DNA of 64,000 nucleotides. Source: Pseudomonas lalkuanensis. GTDB taxonomy: Bacteria; Pseudomonadota; Gammaproteobacteria; Pseudomonadales; Pseudomonadaceae. The position numbers and the translations under genes are program-made. The notes below the pieces were generated by a model. That model was not told the origin of the DNA. It was given only the letters and a program-made list of their open reading frames with translations, and did no database searches. Below, in pieces: positions 40,418-50,375 of the stretch. The first letter of the stretch is position 1. Each line of letters opens with the position of its first letter. The DNA lies in the NCBI RefSeq assembly GCF_008807375.1, contig NZ_CP043311.1, positions 1,034,001 to 1,098,000 of the forward strand, given 5' to 3'.

Positions 40418-41353
40418 ATGTCCGAACTCATCCTGCATCACTACGAACCCTCGCCCTTCGCCAAGAAGGCGCGGCTGATGCTCGGTTACAAGCAGCTATC
40501 GTGGCGCTCGGTAGAGATCCCACGGATCATGCCCAAGCCCGACCTGATGGCGCTGACCGGCGGTTATCGCAAGACCCCGGTGCTGCAGGTGGGGGCCGAC
40601 ATCTACTGCGACACCGCGCTGATCGCCCGTCGACTGGAACAGGAAAAGGCAGGCCCTGCGCTGTTTCCGGAAGGCCAGGAGTTCAACGTCGCCAGCTTCG
40701 CGCTGTGGGCGGACTCGGTGATCTTCCAGCACGCCGTGAGCCTGGTGTTCCAGCCCGACTCCATCGCCGTGCGCATGGGCCAGTTACCGCCGGCTGTGCA
40801 GCAGGCGTTCCTTGCCGATCGCGCCAAGCTGTTCTCCGGCGGCAGCGCCACCCGCGTGCCGCTGGAGCAGGCCCGCAGCAACTGGCCGGTGCTGATGGGA
40901 CGACTGCAGCAACAACTGGAACGTAGCGAAGGCGATTTCCTCTTCGGCGAACCGTCGGTGGCCGATTTCTCCCTGGCCCACTGCCTGTGGTTCCTCAAAG
41001 CCACGCCGGTTACCGCGCCGCTGGTGGATGACTACCCGGAAGTGGCGGCCTGGTTTGGCCGCGTGCTGGGGTTCGGCGAGGGCGCGAGCAGTCCGCTGTC
41101 CGCCACGGAGGCGATTGAAATCGCCCGCAGCACCACTCCGGCGCCACTGCCCAGCGAGGACTTCAGTGACCCCAATGGTTTCGTTCCCGGCCAGAAGGTG
41201 CTGGTGGCGGCCACCGACTATGGTGTGGACCCGGTTGAAGGTGAGCTGCTGTTCGCCGGCCGCGAGGAAATCATCCTGCGTCGCGAAGACGAACGTGCCG
41301 GCGTGGTGCATGTGCACTTCCCGCGGCTGGGGTTCCGCATGGAGGCGCTCTGA
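40418..41353 (+). CDS. GST-fold protein with C-terminal extension
   Basis: A 311-residue protein. Residues 1-80 are a GST N-terminal thioredoxin-like domain (HHYEPSPFAKKARLMLGYK, KTPVLQVGADIYCDTALIA); a helical GST C-terminal domain runs to about 215. A further stretch of about 90 residues (from EDFSDPNGFVPGQKVLVAATDYGVDPVEGEL) looks like a small beta domain and is not part of a usual GST. The substrate is unknown. The ATG at 40418 lies 36 bases after the GIY-YIG stop. It ends just before a REP-like palindrome and a terminator. Confidence 0.82.
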   Translation: MSELILHHYEPSPFAKKARLMLGYKQLSWRSVEIPRIMPKPDLMALTGGYRKTPVLQVGADIYCDTALIARRLEQEKAGPALFPEGQEFNVASFALWADSVIFQHAVSLVFQPDSIAVRMGQLPPAVQQAFLADRAKLFSGGSATRVPLEQARSNWPVLMGRLQQQLERSEGDFLFGEPSVADFSLAHCLWFLKATPVTAPLVDDYPEVAAWFGRVLGFGEGASSPLSATEAIEIARSTTPAPLPSEDFSDPNGFVPGQKVLVAATDYGVDPVEGELLFAGREEIILRREDERAGVVHVHFPRLGFRMEAL

Positions 41354-41363
41354 TCGCTGCTCT

Positions 41364-41403
41364 TGTGGGAGCGAATTGTTTCGCGAATGAGTTCGCTCCC
41401 ACA
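41364..41403. repeat. REP-like palindrome, copy 3
   Basis: TGTGGGAGCGAA (41364-41375) pairs perfectly with TTCGCTCCCACA (41392-41403). It lies directly upstream of a terminator between the converging GST-fold and yejK genes. Confidence 0.8.
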
Positions 41404-41412
41404 GAAAGGAAA

Positions 41413-41434
41413 AAGCCCGGCAATCGCCGGGCTT
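41413..41434. terminator. Bidirectional terminator between the GST-fold gene and yejK
   Basis: AAGCCCGGC (41413-41421) and GCCGGGCTT (41426-41434) enclose AATC; A-rich on one side, TTCTTT on the other. Confidence 0.85.
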
Positions 41435-41458
41435 CTTTCAGCGGTGGTCCGCAGAGAG

Positions 41459-42466
41459 TCAGTCCTTGCGGCGCTTCAGCTGATCCTTCAGCTGGGTCGG
41501 CACCTGGCGAATGATCAGCATGTCGCGGCCCTCGTCGTACTCGATCTTCGAGCCCAGCAGGTGCGCTTCGAAGCTGATCGACAGGCCTTCGGCGCGGCCG
41601 GTGAAACGCTGGAACTGGCTGAGGGTGCGCTTGTCCGGCGGAATCTCCGGGGACAGGCCGTAGTCCTTGTTGCGGATGTGCTCGTAGAAGGCCCGCGGGC
41701 GGTCTTCGTCGATCAGGCCGGACAGCTCGTCGAGGGTGATCGGCTCGCCCATCTTGGCCTGGGTGGTGGCGTAGTCCACCAGGGTCTTGGTCTTCTCGCG
41801 GGCCTGTTCCTCGGCCAGGTCCTCGCTTTCCACGAAGTCGCTGAAGGCCTTGAGCAGGGTACGGGTCTCGCTCGGCGGGTCGACGCCTTCCTGGCAGCCG
41901 ATGAAGTCGCGGAAGTAGTCCGACACCTTCTTGCCGTTCTTGCCCTTGATGAACGAGATGTACTGCTTCGACTGCTGGTTGTTCTGCCACTCGGACATGT
42001 TGATGCGGGCCGCCAGGTGCAGCTGGCCCAGGTCCAGGTGCTTGGCCGGCGCCACTTCCAGGGAGTCGGTCACCGCCACGCCTTCGCTGTGATGGAGCAG
42101 CGCGATGGCCAGGTAATCGGTCATGCCTTGCTGGTAGTGGGCGAAGAGCACGTGGCCGCCGGTGGAGAGGTTGGATTCCTCCATCAGCTTCTGCAGGTGT
42201 TCCACGGCCTGGCGGCTGAAGGCGGTGAAGTCGCGGGCACCGTCCTGGTATTCCTTCAGCCAGCCGCTGAAGGGGTAGGCGCCGGATTCATCGTGGAAGA
42301 ATCCCCAGGCCTTGCCCTGCTTGGCGTTGTAGCTCTCATTGAGGTCGGCCAGCAGGTTTTCCATGGCCTGGGACTCGGCCAGTGCGCTATCCCGGGCATG
42401 CAGCACGGCGGCGCTGCCGTCGGGCTTCTTGTCGATGAAGTGAACGATGCAGTGGCGGATGGGCAT
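41459..42466 (-). CDS. yejK: Nucleoid-associated protein YejK (NdpA)
   Basis: A 335-residue nucleoid-associated protein of the 37-kDa NA37 family, known from E. coli as YejK. It starts [39 protein letters not shown] and [21 protein letters not shown] are typical. The protein is acidic in the middle and basic at its end (LKRRKD). YejK has been reported to interact with DNA gyrase and topoisomerase IV. The ATG at 42466 is preceded by GAGAGCGAAG on its strand. It is separated by 63 bases from the TAXI gene on the same strand. Confidence 0.93.
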   Translation of the reverse strand: MPIRHCIVHFIDKKPDGSAAVLHARDSALAESQAMENLLADLNESYNAKQGKAWGFFHDESGAYPFSGWLKEYQDGARDFTAFSRQAVEHLQKLMEESNLSTGGHVLFAHYQQGMTDYLAIALLHHSEGVAVTDSLEVAPAKHLDLGQLHLAARINMSEWQNNQQSKQYISFIKGKNGKKVSDYFRDFIGCQEGVDPPSETRTLLKAFSDFVESEDLAEEQAREKTKTLVDYATTQAKMGEPITLDELSGLIDEDRPRAFYEHIRNKDYGLSPEIPPDKRTLSQFQRFTGRAEGLSISFEAHLLGSKIEYDEGRDMLIIRQVPTQLKDQLKRRKD

Positions 42467-42529
42467 GGATCTTCGCTCTCAGGGGCACATCCGGCGCAAT
42501 GACGCGCCGGGTGGAAAAAGTTCGCCAGT

Positions 42530-43864
42530 TTACCCGACCTGTTCTTCCGCTGCCTGCCGTCTCTGCAGCGCGTGCAGGCGTTCGATCACGTAGCGCAGGT
42601 GCACATGCAGGTCGTACAACTCGTTGGAGTAGGACAGCGGCACTTCCACCTTGGCCAGGCGTCGCTCCAGCACCTCCAGTTCGTCTATCTGCGCGGCGAG
42701 CTGTTCCGGCGGCGTGCTGGAGTCCAGCTTGCGGTCGATCTCGCGCAGGTACTTGTACCAGCGGTAGATGCGCGCGCGGATGCGCCAGCGGTAGATCGGG
42801 CCGATGGCCTTGGACAGCGGGATCATGATCACGATCAGCGGGATCAGCAGGATGATGTAGCGGTCGGCCAGGGAGGCGATGCGGAAGGGCAGGTAGCGCT
42901 GCAGTATCGGCAGGCCCTTCTCGTAGTAGTAATCCGCTTCGCCAAGGTTGGAGAGCGTCTGCGGCTTTGCGCTGGGGTAGGTGCCGGGCGGGTCGAGCAA
43001 GGTGCCGTTCTTCATTACCTCGCGTGCCGCTTCGAGGATCAGCGGGGTGAGCGAGGGGTGGAACTCGTCGTTCGCCACTAGGGTGGCCACCGGCGCCAGG
43101 GTGCGGATGTCCCGCGAGGGGCTGTTGCTGGCGAGGTTCAGCACACCTTCGCCCACCTCCAGCTTGGTCAGGTAGGGCAGGCGCGCACGGTAGGCAGCGC
43201 TGCGGCGCAGGCTCACCAGGTCCAGTTCGGGGCTGGCCGCCAGCCGTTGCACCACGTTGCTTTCCGCCGGGCCGAGGAAGAAGCCGGCGTCCAGTTCGCC
43301 AGCCAGCAGGGCGTTGGCCGCCGGGCTGCCGCTGATGGCCTGCCACTGTTGCGGGTAGCGCCCAGGGCTGATCTGGTTGGCGGCGAGGATCGCGTCGCTG
43401 ACCGAGCGGGTGCCGCTGTTCGCGGCGCCGATGGCCACGCGCAATTGCAGCAGGTCCGCCATGCTGTCGATCTCCAGTTCCTTGCGTTTGAACAGCCAGA
43501 GCGGCTCCTGGTACATCACGCCGAGGCCGTGCAGGTGCTCGCGCTCTTTCGCGCTCAGGGTGAGCTCCTGGCCGCTCTGCACCAGGGCGATCTCCACCTC
43601 GCCGCTCTGCAGCTTGGCCAGGTTGTCCAGCGAGCCGCTGCTGCGCACCAGTTCCAGCTCGAATCCTTGCTTGGCCAGTTCTTCCTTGAGTCTCTCGCCG
43701 AAGGCGTTGTAACCCCCCGATGGACTGCCGGTGGCCAGCCGCACATGCATGGGCGGCGGTGGGGCGACGAAGTAGAAGAGGGCGCCCACCAGCGCCGCCA
43801 TCACCGGGATCAACCAGAGGTTGGCCAGGATCATGATCTTGAGGTCGCGGAAGATGCGTTGCAT
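42530..43864 (-). CDS. Membrane-anchored TAXI family solute-binding protein
   Basis: A 444-residue protein of the TAXI branch of TRAP solute-binding proteins. An N-terminal membrane helix (about 11-34, not a cleavable signal) leads to the binding domain (about 40-310; LATGSPSGGYNAFGERL, GSLDNLAKLQSGEVEIALVQ, GAANSGTRS). A second membrane helix near 328-350 (IILLIPLIVIMIPLS) is followed by a charged C-terminal tail predicted as coiled coil. No TRAP permease gene is near. An anchored two-helix layout suggests a sensor or partner role rather than a free binding protein. Divergent from sbcD. Confidence 0.85.
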   Translation of the reverse strand: MQRIFRDLKIMILANLWLIPVMAALVGALFYFVAPPPPMHVRLATGSPSGGYNAFGERLKEELAKQGFELELVRSSGSLDNLAKLQSGEVEIALVQSGQELTLSAKEREHLHGLGVMYQEPLWLFKRKELEIDSMADLLQLRVAIGAANSGTRSVSDAILAANQISPGRYPQQWQAISGSPAANALLAGELDAGFFLGPAESNVVQRLAASPELDLVSLRRSAAYRARLPYLTKLEVGEGVLNLASNSPSRDIRTLAPVATLVANDEFHPSLTPLILEAAREVMKNGTLLDPPGTYPSAKPQTLSNLGEADYYYEKGLPILQRYLPFRIASLADRYIILLIPLIVIMIPLSKAIGPIYRWRIRARIYRWYKYLREIDRKLDSSTPPEQLAAQIDELEVLERRLAKVEVPLSYSNELYDLHVHLRYVIERLHALQRRQAAEEQVG

Positions 43865-43975
43865 GTCAGTCCTTGTCTGCAGCGGATGCTGGGAAGGATA
43901 GCGGCTCGGCGGTTGCCAGGCTGCCAAGGAAATGACAGGGTTGCCGGCATTTCCGTTCCGCCACAGTGATCCACG

Positions 43976-45196
43976 ATGCGCATCCTCCACACCTCCGACT
44001 GGCACCTGGGCCAGCACTTCATGGGCAAGACCCGCCAGGCCGAGCACCAGGCCTTCTGCCGCTGGCTGATCGAACAGGTGCGCGAGCGCCAGGTGGACGC
44101 GGTGCTGATCGCCGGCGACGTCTTCGATACCGGCGCGCCGCCCAGCTACGCCCGCGAGCAGTACAACCAGTTCATCGTCGAACTGCGCGATGCCGGCGCC
44201 AGCCTGGTGGTGCTCGGTGGCAATCATGATTCGGTGGCCATGCTCGGCGAAAGCCGCACCCTGCTGGCGCAGCTGGACACCCGCGTGGTGCCGGCAGTGG
44301 GCGCCGAGCTCGACGAGCAGGTGCTGGTGCTGAAACGCCGCTCCGGTGCGCCGGGAGCGGTCCTTTGCGCCATTCCTTTCATCCGCCCGCGCGACGTGCT
44401 GCAAAGCCAGGCTGGGCAGAGTGCGGCGGACAAGCAGCTATCCCTGCAGCAGGCTATCCAGGATCACTACCAGCGGCTCTTCGCCCTGGCCGAGCAGCGC
44501 CGCGCCGAACTGGGCGGCGGTCTGCCCATCGTCGCCACCGGCCATCTGACCACCGTGGGCGCCAGTGCCAGCGAGTCGGTGCGGGAGATCTACGTCGGTG
44601 CCCTGGAGGCCTTCCCCACCAGTGCCTTCCCGGCGGCCGACTACATCGCCCTCGGACATATCCACAGGCCGCAGAAGGTCGGTGGCCTGGAACACATCCG
44701 CTACTGCGGCTCGCCCATTCCGCTGTCGTTCGACGAGGCGCGGCAGCAGAAGGAGGTGCTGCTGGTGGAGCTGGACAGTATCGGCCTGCACAAGGTGGAG
44801 GCGCTGCCGGTGCCGCGTTTCCAGTCCCTGCACTCCCTGCGCGGCACCCTGGCGGACCTGCCCGCGCAATTGACCGAGGTGGCCCGCGAGGGGACGCCGG
44901 AGCGCCCGGTGTGGCTGGAAGTGCTGGTCAGTGCCGACGATTACCTCAGTGACCTGCAGGCGCGCCTGGCGTCCCTTTGCGAAGGTCTGCCAGTGGAGGT
45001 GCTGCGCATCCGTCGTGAGCGCGGCAATGCCCTGCCGGGCCTTGTGCGCGAAGGGCGGGAGACCCTCGATGAGCTGAACCCGGAGGAAGTCTTCGACAAG
45101 CGGCTGGAGAGCGAGGAACTGGACGAGGCCCTGCGCGGCAACCTGCTGGGGTTGCACCGTGAAGTGCTGGCCGGGCTGCGGGAGGAACAGGCATGA
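43976..45196 (+). CDS. sbcD: DNA double-strand break repair nuclease subunit SbcD
   Basis: SbcD (Mre11 homologue) is the nuclease half of SbcCD, which cuts DNA hairpins and protein-blocked ends. Metallophosphoesterase motifs are visible: DWHLG (Asp8, His10), GDVFD at 47-51, GNHD at 82-85, ATGHLT and GHIHRPQ. Length (406) is normal. It overlaps sbcC by ATGA. The nearest upstream gene is the divergent TAXI gene, 111 bases away. Confidence 0.97.
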   Translation: MRILHTSDWHLGQHFMGKTRQAEHQAFCRWLIEQVRERQVDAVLIAGDVFDTGAPPSYAREQYNQFIVELRDAGASLVVLGGNHDSVAMLGESRTLLAQLDTRVVPAVGAELDEQVLVLKRRSGAPGAVLCAIPFIRPRDVLQSQAGQSAADKQLSLQQAIQDHYQRLFALAEQRRAELGGGLPIVATGHLTTVGASASESVREIYVGALEAFPTSAFPAADYIALGHIHRPQKVGGLEHIRYCGSPIPLSFDEARQQKEVLLVELDSIGLHKVEALPVPRFQSLHSLRGTLADLPAQLTEVAREGTPERPVWLEVLVSADDYLSDLQARLASLCEGLPVEVLRIRRERGNALPGLVREGRETLDELNPEEVFDKRLESEELDEALRGNLLGLHREVLAGLREEQA

Positions 45197-48100
45197 AAAT
45201 CCTCAGCCTGCGCCTTAAGAATCTCAACTCGCTGAAGGGCGAGTGGAGGATCGATTTCACCGGCGAGCCCTTCGCCGGCAATGGCCTGTTCGCCATCACC
45301 GGCCCCACCGGTGCCGGCAAGACCACCCTGCTGGATGCCATCTGCCTGGCGCTTTACCACCGCACCCCGCGCATGGGTACGGTCTCGGCCAGCATCAACG
45401 AACTGATGACCCGGCACACCGCCGACTGCCTGGCTGAAGTGGAGTTCGAAGTGAAGGGCGTGGCCTATCGCGCCTTCTGGAGCCAGCGGCGGGCCCGCGA
45501 CAAGGCCGATGGCGGCCTGCAGCCACCCAGGGTGGAGCTGGCGCGGGTGCTGGATGGCGAGATCCTCACCGACAAGATCAACGACAAGCTCAAGCTGACC
45601 GAAAGCCTGACCGGTCTCGACTTCGAGCGCTTCACCAAATCGATGCTGCTGGCCCAGGGCGGTTTCGCCGCCTTCCTCGAAGCCAGCGCGAACCAGCGCG
45701 CGGAATTGCTCGAAGAACTGACCGGCACCGAAATCTACGGGCGTATTTCCCAGCGGGTGTTCGAGCGGACCCGTGAAGTTAAGGTCGGTCTGGATCAGCT
45801 GCGCGCCCGTGCCGAAGGCGTGGAGCTGCTCAACGAAGAGGCTCGTGCGGCCTTGCAGCAGGAGTCCGAAACCCTCGCCGGCGAAGAGCAACGGTTACAG
45901 GTCCACCAGGCTGACCTGCAACGCCAGCGCCAGTGGCGCGACGAGCTGGACAAGGCGCTGGCCCGCCAGCAGGCCGCCGAGCAGCAGGGCGTCGCTGCCC
46001 GCGCCGCGCTGGAGCAGGCGCAGCCGCAGCTGGCGCGCCTGGCCGCCAGCGAGCCGGCCAGCAAGCTGCTGCCGCTGCACCGCGACTGGCAGCGGGCCCA
46101 GCAGCAGCTGAATCAGGATGAAAGCGAGCTGCGGGTCACTCGTCACGACCTGCAGGGCCTGGCAGAGCGCATCCTCGACCAGCTCTGGCAAGGTGCACAG
46201 CTGGGGGGACAGTGGGTGCAGGCCCGGCAGAATGCCCTTGGAAGCCTCCAGATCGAGCGAGAGGCCCTGGAGAGGCGTCTGGCCGAACAACCCCAGCGAG
46301 CACGGCTGGGCGAGCACCTGGGGGCCTGGAAGGCCGAATTCAGTGCATTGGCCCGACGCGAGGCGGAGCTGGCCGAACTACGCAGCGTCCAGGCGGGACA
46401 GACGCGCCAGGCCAGCGAACTGACGGCTTGCCTCGAGCTGGCCCGTACCGCATTGGAAGGCGCTCGGAGCGAACAGGAACAGGCCCAGCAGGCGGAGGCC
46501 GAAGCACAGGGCCGGCTCGATGCGCTGCTGGGCGGGCAGGACGATGCCGCGCTGCGCAGCCAGTGGCAGCAACTGCTGGAGCGCGGCCGCCAACTGGAGC
46601 GCCTGGAGCAACTCTCCCAGCAGCGCCGGCAACTGGCCGAGCGACAGGCGCGAGCCCGCGAGCAACTGCGGCCCGTGCAGGACGAGCAGAAGGCCTTGAG
46701 CGAACAGCGCGAAGGCCTGCGTCGTCGATTCGCCGAGCTCAAGCAGCAGATCGCCGACAAGGAAAAACTCCTCGAACAGGAGCAGCGCATCCAGCAGCTG
46801 GAGGCCTATCGCACGGCCCTGCAGCCCGGCGAAGCCTGTCCGCTGTGCGGCTCCCACGAACACCCGGCCATCGCCGAATACCAGGCCCTCAACCTCTCCG
46901 CCACCCAGCAGGGCCTGCAGGACTGCAAAGCCGTCCAGGACGAGGTTCGTCAGCAGGGCGAAACCCTGAGCAGCCGGCTGGCCGCCCTGGATGCACAGGT
47001 CGCGCAGCTCAACGAGGTGCTGCAAGGGGGCGAGGTGGAACAGCGCGAGTTCGTGGAGCGCTGGCGCGAGCTGTGCCAGGCGCTGGAGCTGCAGGTACCT
47101 GACCTGGCCGCCTTGCAGGCCGAGCTGCTGGGCCACGCCGAGCGGCTGCAGGCGCTGCAGGGGCGGCTGTCGCAACTGGACGCGCTCAAATCCGCCCTGG
47201 CGTCGGCCCGAGACCTGCGCCAGCAGCGCGAAAGAACGCTGCATGACTGCACCAGCCAGCTTGCACTGCTGGAAAAGGAACAGCAGGGATTGCGCCAGCA
47301 GGAGCAGGTCACCCTCCAGCGCCTGGAACAGCTGGACGCCCGGCAGCGCGAGGCTCGCGAACAGCTGGCCGCAGGCCTGGCACCCCTTGGCTACAGCCTG
47401 CCGGAGGCCGGGGATGCCTGGCTGGCCGAGCGCGAGGCCGAATGGCTGCAATGGCAGAAGGACCAGGCGGCGAGCCAGCAACTGGACGGTCAGCTGCGTG
47501 ACCAGCAGCACGCACTGGAAATCGCCCGCGAACAGGCCCGCCTGTGGCTGGGGCGCTGGCAGGCGTCCGGCCACACCGAACAGGCGCCCCTGGCGCCCGT
47601 GAGCGATCCCCAGGCGGCGCTTGCGACCGTGAACGCGGAACTGGAGGCGGCGCAACAACGGCTCAACCAGCTCAAGGGCACCGAGCGCAGCCAGGACCAG
47701 CGGGTCCGGGAAACCCGGCATCAGCTGCACCTGCAACTGGATGCCTGGCGTCAGGGCCTGGCAAACAGCCCCTTTGCCGACGAGGCGGCCTTCCTGGCCG
47801 CATTGCTGGACGATACCGAGCGCGACGCCCTGCTGGCGTTGCATCAGCGTCTGAACCGCGAGCTGGGGGATGCCGACGCCTTGCTGGCTGATGCCCGGGC
47901 CCTGGCAGAGAGCCTGCAGGCTTCGCCTCAGCGTGCACTGGACCGCGAGCGGCTGGAAGCTGAATGGCAGGCCCTGACCGAAAGGATGCGCGGGCTGAGC
48001 CAGCGCCAGGGTGAAATTCGTGCCCAGCTTTCCGGCGATGAGCAGCGCCGGCAGGGCCAGCAGGCACTGTTCGCCGAGATTGCCCGGCAGGAAACCGAGT

Positions 48101-48621
48101 ACGACCTCTGGCAACGCTTCAATGGCCTGGTGGGCTCGGCCGACGGCGCCAAGTACCGCAAGTTTGCCCAGGGCCTGACCCTGGACCATCTGGTTCACCT
48201 GGCCAACCTGCAGTTGCAACGTCTTCATGGCCGTTATCAACTGGCTCGGCGCCACGGCGGCGATCTGGAGCTGGAGGTGGTGGATACCTGGCAGGCCGAC
48301 GTCGTCCGGGACTGCAAGACCCTGTCCGGCGGCGAGAGCTTCCTGGTCAGCCTGGCGCTGGCACTGGCGCTATCCGACCTGGTCAGCCACAAGACTAGCA
48401 TCGATTCGCTGTTCCTCGATGAGGGCTTCGGCACCCTGGATGGCGAGACCCTGGAAGTCGCGCTCGACGCCCTGGATGCACTGAACGCCAGCGGCAAGAT
48501 GATCGGCGTGATCAGCCACGTGGAAGCCCTGAAAGAGCGCATCCCGGTGCAGCTCAAGGTGCACAAGGGCGTGGGCATGGGGTACAGCCGGCTGGATGCC
48601 TGCTTCGCGGTCGGGGCGTAG
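45193..48621 (+). CDS. sbcC: DNA double-strand break repair ATPase subunit SbcC
   Basis: SbcC (Rad50 homologue) is the SMC-like ATPase of SbcCD. The N-terminal Walker A GPTGAGKT is at 37-44. Two very long coiled-coil arms flank the zinc hook CPLC (Cys549, Cys552 in [11 protein letters not shown]). The C-terminal signature LSGGES is at 1044-1049 and the Walker [11 protein letters not shown] near 1075. The arms are extremely rich in Gln, Arg, Glu, Ala and Leu. At 1142 residues it is slightly longer than E. coli SbcC (1048). It is translationally coupled to sbcD. Confidence 0.97.
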   Translation: MKILSLRLKNLNSLKGEWRIDFTGEPFAGNGLFAITGPTGAGKTTLLDAICLALYHRTPRMGTVSASINELMTRHTADCLAEVEFEVKGVAYRAFWSQRRARDKADGGLQPPRVELARVLDGEILTDKINDKLKLTESLTGLDFERFTKSMLLAQGGFAAFLEASANQRAELLEELTGTEIYGRISQRVFERTREVKVGLDQLRARAEGVELLNEEARAALQQESETLAGEEQRLQVHQADLQRQRQWRDELDKALARQQAAEQQGVAARAALEQAQPQLARLAASEPASKLLPLHRDWQRAQQQLNQDESELRVTRHDLQGLAERILDQLWQGAQLGGQWVQARQNALGSLQIEREALERRLAEQPQRARLGEHLGAWKAEFSALARREAELAELRSVQAGQTRQASELTACLELARTALEGARSEQEQAQQAEAEAQGRLDALLGGQDDAALRSQWQQLLERGRQLERLEQLSQQRRQLAERQARAREQLRPVQDEQKALSEQREGLRRRFAELKQQIADKEKLLEQEQRIQQLEAYRTALQPGEACPLCGSHEHPAIAEYQALNLSATQQGLQDCKAVQDEVRQQGETLSSRLAALDAQVAQLNEVLQGGEVEQREFVERWRELCQALELQVPDLAALQAELLGHAERLQALQGRLSQLDALKSALASARDLRQQRERTLHDCTSQLALLEKEQQGLRQQEQVTLQRLEQLDARQREAREQLAAGLAPLGYSLPEAGDAWLAEREAEWLQWQKDQAASQQLDGQLRDQQHALEIAREQARLWLGRWQASGHTEQAPLAPVSDPQAALATVNAELEAAQQRLNQLKGTERSQDQRVRETRHQLHLQLDAWRQGLANSPFADEAAFLAALLDDTERDALLALHQRLNRELGDADALLADARALAESLQASPQRALDRERLEAEWQALTERMRGLSQRQGEIRAQLSGDEQRRQGQQALFAEIARQETEYDLWQRFNGLVGSADGAKYRKFAQGLTLDHLVHLANLQLQRLHGRYQLARRHGGDLELEVVDTWQADVVRDCKTLSGGESFLVSLALALALSDLVSHKTSIDSLFLDEGFGTLDGETLEVALDALDALNASGKMIGVISHVEALKERIPVQLKVHKGVGMGYSRLDACFAVGA

Positions 48622-48633
48622 ATCGGGCGATCG

Positions 48634-48675
48634 CTGTGGGAGCGAATGCATTCGCGATTGAAATCGCTCCCACAG
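48634..48675. repeat. REP-like palindrome, copy 4
   Basis: CTGTGGGAGCGA (48634-48645) pairs perfectly with TCGCTCCCACAG (48664-48675); the centre is ATGCATTCGCGATTGAAA. It lies 12 bases after the sbcC stop. Confidence 0.8.
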
Positions 48676-48695
48676 GACAGGTGACACGGACAGCC

Positions 48696-48719
48696 CCCTC
48701 TCCGGCTTGCGGGAGAGGG
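48696..48719. repeat. CCCTCTCC...GGAGAGGG hairpin, copy 2
   Basis: CCCTCTCC (48696-48703) pairs with GGAGAGGG (48712-48719) across GGCTTGC, followed by CAGGGGTGAGGG. Resembles the element near 24672. It sits between the converging sbcC and rlmF genes and could act as a terminator. Confidence 0.55.
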
Positions 48720-48734
48720 CAGGGGTGAGGGTGA

Positions 48735-49724
48735 TCAGCCCCAGCGTTCCTTGCGCCAGGCTTCGCGCCGTGCGGCATCGAGGAAGGTCCAGGCGACGAA
48801 GCGGCTCTGCTTCTGGCCCTGGGCCATCTCCCGTGTGCGGATTTCCACGGCGTCGCTGCGCCGCAGGCGGGCTTCCATACCGGGCAGGTTGCCGCCTTTG
48901 GATACCAGACTGCTGAACCACAGCACCTGTTCCTTGAACTGCACGCTCTCGTCGACCATCCGTTGCAGGAAGCCGGCTTCGCCGCCCTCGCACCAGAGCT
49001 CAGCGCCCTGGCCGCCGAAGTTGAGCACCGGCAGCTTGCGCTTGGGGTCGAGTTTGCCGAGGTTCTTCCACTTGCGCTGGCTGCCACGGGTGGCTTCCTC
49101 CAGCGAGCTGTGGAAGGGCGGGTTGCACAGGGTCAGGTCGAAGCGCTCACCCGGTGCGATCAGGCCCTTGAAGATGTTCTTCGGCTGGGCCTGCTGGCGC
49201 AGGTCGATGGCGCTGTCCAGCTGGTTGGACTGGACGATGGCGCGGGCCGAGCCCAGGGCGGTGCCGTCGATGTCGGCGCCGGTGAAGTGCCAGCCGTATT
49301 CACTGTGGCCGATCAGCGGGTAGATGCAGTTGGCGCCGACGCCGATATCCAGCGCCTGGATGCCTTTGCCACGGGGAACCTGCCCGCCATTGCCGTCGGC
49401 CAGCAGGTCGGCCAGGCCGTGCAGATAGTCGGCGCGACCGGGAATGGGGGGGCAGAGGTAGCCGGCGGGGATATCCCAGTGGCGGATGCCGTAGAACTGC
49501 CGCAGCAGCGCCCGGTTGAATACCTTGACGGCCTCCGGGTCGGCGAAGTCGATGCTCTCCTTGCCGTAGGGGTTGGTGATGACGAAGCGCGCCAGCTCCG
49601 GGCTGCCCTGGATCAGCTTGGGGAAGTCATAGCGGCCCTGGTGGCGGTTGCGCGGGTGCAACTGGCCCTTGGCGGCGGGCGGCTTGGCGGTGGCGGGATG
49701 GGGGCGCTTCGGTGGTTGCGGCAT
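48735..49724 (-). CDS. rlmF: 23S rRNA (adenine(1618)-N(6))-methyltransferase RlmF
   Basis: RlmF methylates N6 of A1618 of 23S rRNA using SAM. From the ATG at 49724 the product has 329 residues with a basic, Pro/Ala-rich leader ([16 protein letters not shown]), then the class I methyltransferase fold: [16 protein letters not shown] as motif [16 protein letters not shown], and the amino-methyltransferase motif CNPPFHSS (the NPPF tetrapeptide of N6-adenine and related enzymes). The frame extends to 50066 without a better start. It converges on sbcC. Confidence 0.94.
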   Translation of the reverse strand: MPQPPKRPHPATAKPPAAKGQLHPRNRHQGRYDFPKLIQGSPELARFVITNPYGKESIDFADPEAVKVFNRALLRQFYGIRHWDIPAGYLCPPIPGRADYLHGLADLLADGNGGQVPRGKGIQALDIGVGANCIYPLIGHSEYGWHFTGADIDGTALGSARAIVQSNQLDSAIDLRQQAQPKNIFKGLIAPGERFDLTLCNPPFHSSLEEATRGSQRKWKNLGKLDPKRKLPVLNFGGQGAELWCEGGEAGFLQRMVDESVQFKEQVLWFSSLVSKGGNLPGMEARLRRSDAVEIRTREMAQGQKQSRFVAWTFLDAARREAWRKERWG

Positions 49725-49780
49725 GGTGGCGGTGTCGGCAGGGGGAAACGCGGAATTTTCCCACAGGCGGGGAGCTCGCG

Positions 49781-50341
49781 TCAGGAAAGGTGAAGGGCTT
49801 GGCCCAGGTAATCGAAGAACAGGCAGTAGACCGCAATGGGCAGTGGGAGGCCGAGCAGGGTTCCCGTCAGGTAATGACGAAAGCGCACGCCACTGAGGCT
49901 GAGGGCGTAATTGAGCGCGGGCAGCGTCTGGAACAGCACTCGCAACAGTGTGATGACCGCCACCGGGCGCTCGTCGAGGTGCGCGAGGATGCGCTGTGCC
50001 AGCCGGCTGTCCAGTTCGCGCAGGACACTGCCACCCAGCAGCCGCATCAGCACGAAAGTTGAACAACAGGAGAAGGTCGCCGCCAGGTAGGTGGCAAGAC
50101 CGCCCCAGAAGCGCCCCAGTGCCAGCACGGCGGCGGCGAGGAAGATCCAGCCGGGGATCTGGATCAGGTTGCCGAGGGCGAATAGCAGCGCGAAAAGCAC
50201 AAGGCCCCAGCCCTTGTGGGCCAGCAGGATGTCACGGAGATACTGGAGGCTCAGGTGCTCTCGCAGCCCGCTGAACTGGAAAGCCGCCAGCAGCAGGCCA
50301 AGGCACAGGGCTACCAGCAGCAGGCGGTGGTACTTGTGCAT
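49781..50341 (-). CDS. VTT-domain (TVP38/TMEM64, DedA-like) membrane protein
   Basis: A 186-residue inner-membrane protein with a VTT (DedA-like) domain: about five membrane helices, with the re-entrant segments [22 protein letters not shown] and [18 protein letters not shown], the latter holding the family proline/asparagine. VTT/DedA proteins are linked to lipid scrambling and recycling of undecaprenyl phosphate in bacteria, but this subgroup (TVP38-like) has no assigned substrate. It is 34 bases after the SLC13 gene on the same strand. Confidence 0.85.
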   Translation of the reverse strand: MHKYHRLLLVALCLGLLLAAFQFSGLREHLSLQYLRDILLAHKGWGLVLFALLFALGNLIQIPGWIFLAAAVLALGRFWGGLATYLAATFSCCSTFVLMRLLGGSVLRELDSRLAQRILAHLDERPVAVITLLRVLFQTLPALNYALSLSGVRFRHYLTGTLLGLPLPIAVYCLFFDYLGQALHLS

Positions 50342-50375
50342 GAGCAGGCTCCGGCGTCGTCCCTTTCATTGAAGC

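Noticed and set aside
46378..48255. 625-codon minus-strand frame inside sbcC
   Set aside because: Leu/Gln-rich complement of the sbcC coiled-coil sequence; not a plausible protein.
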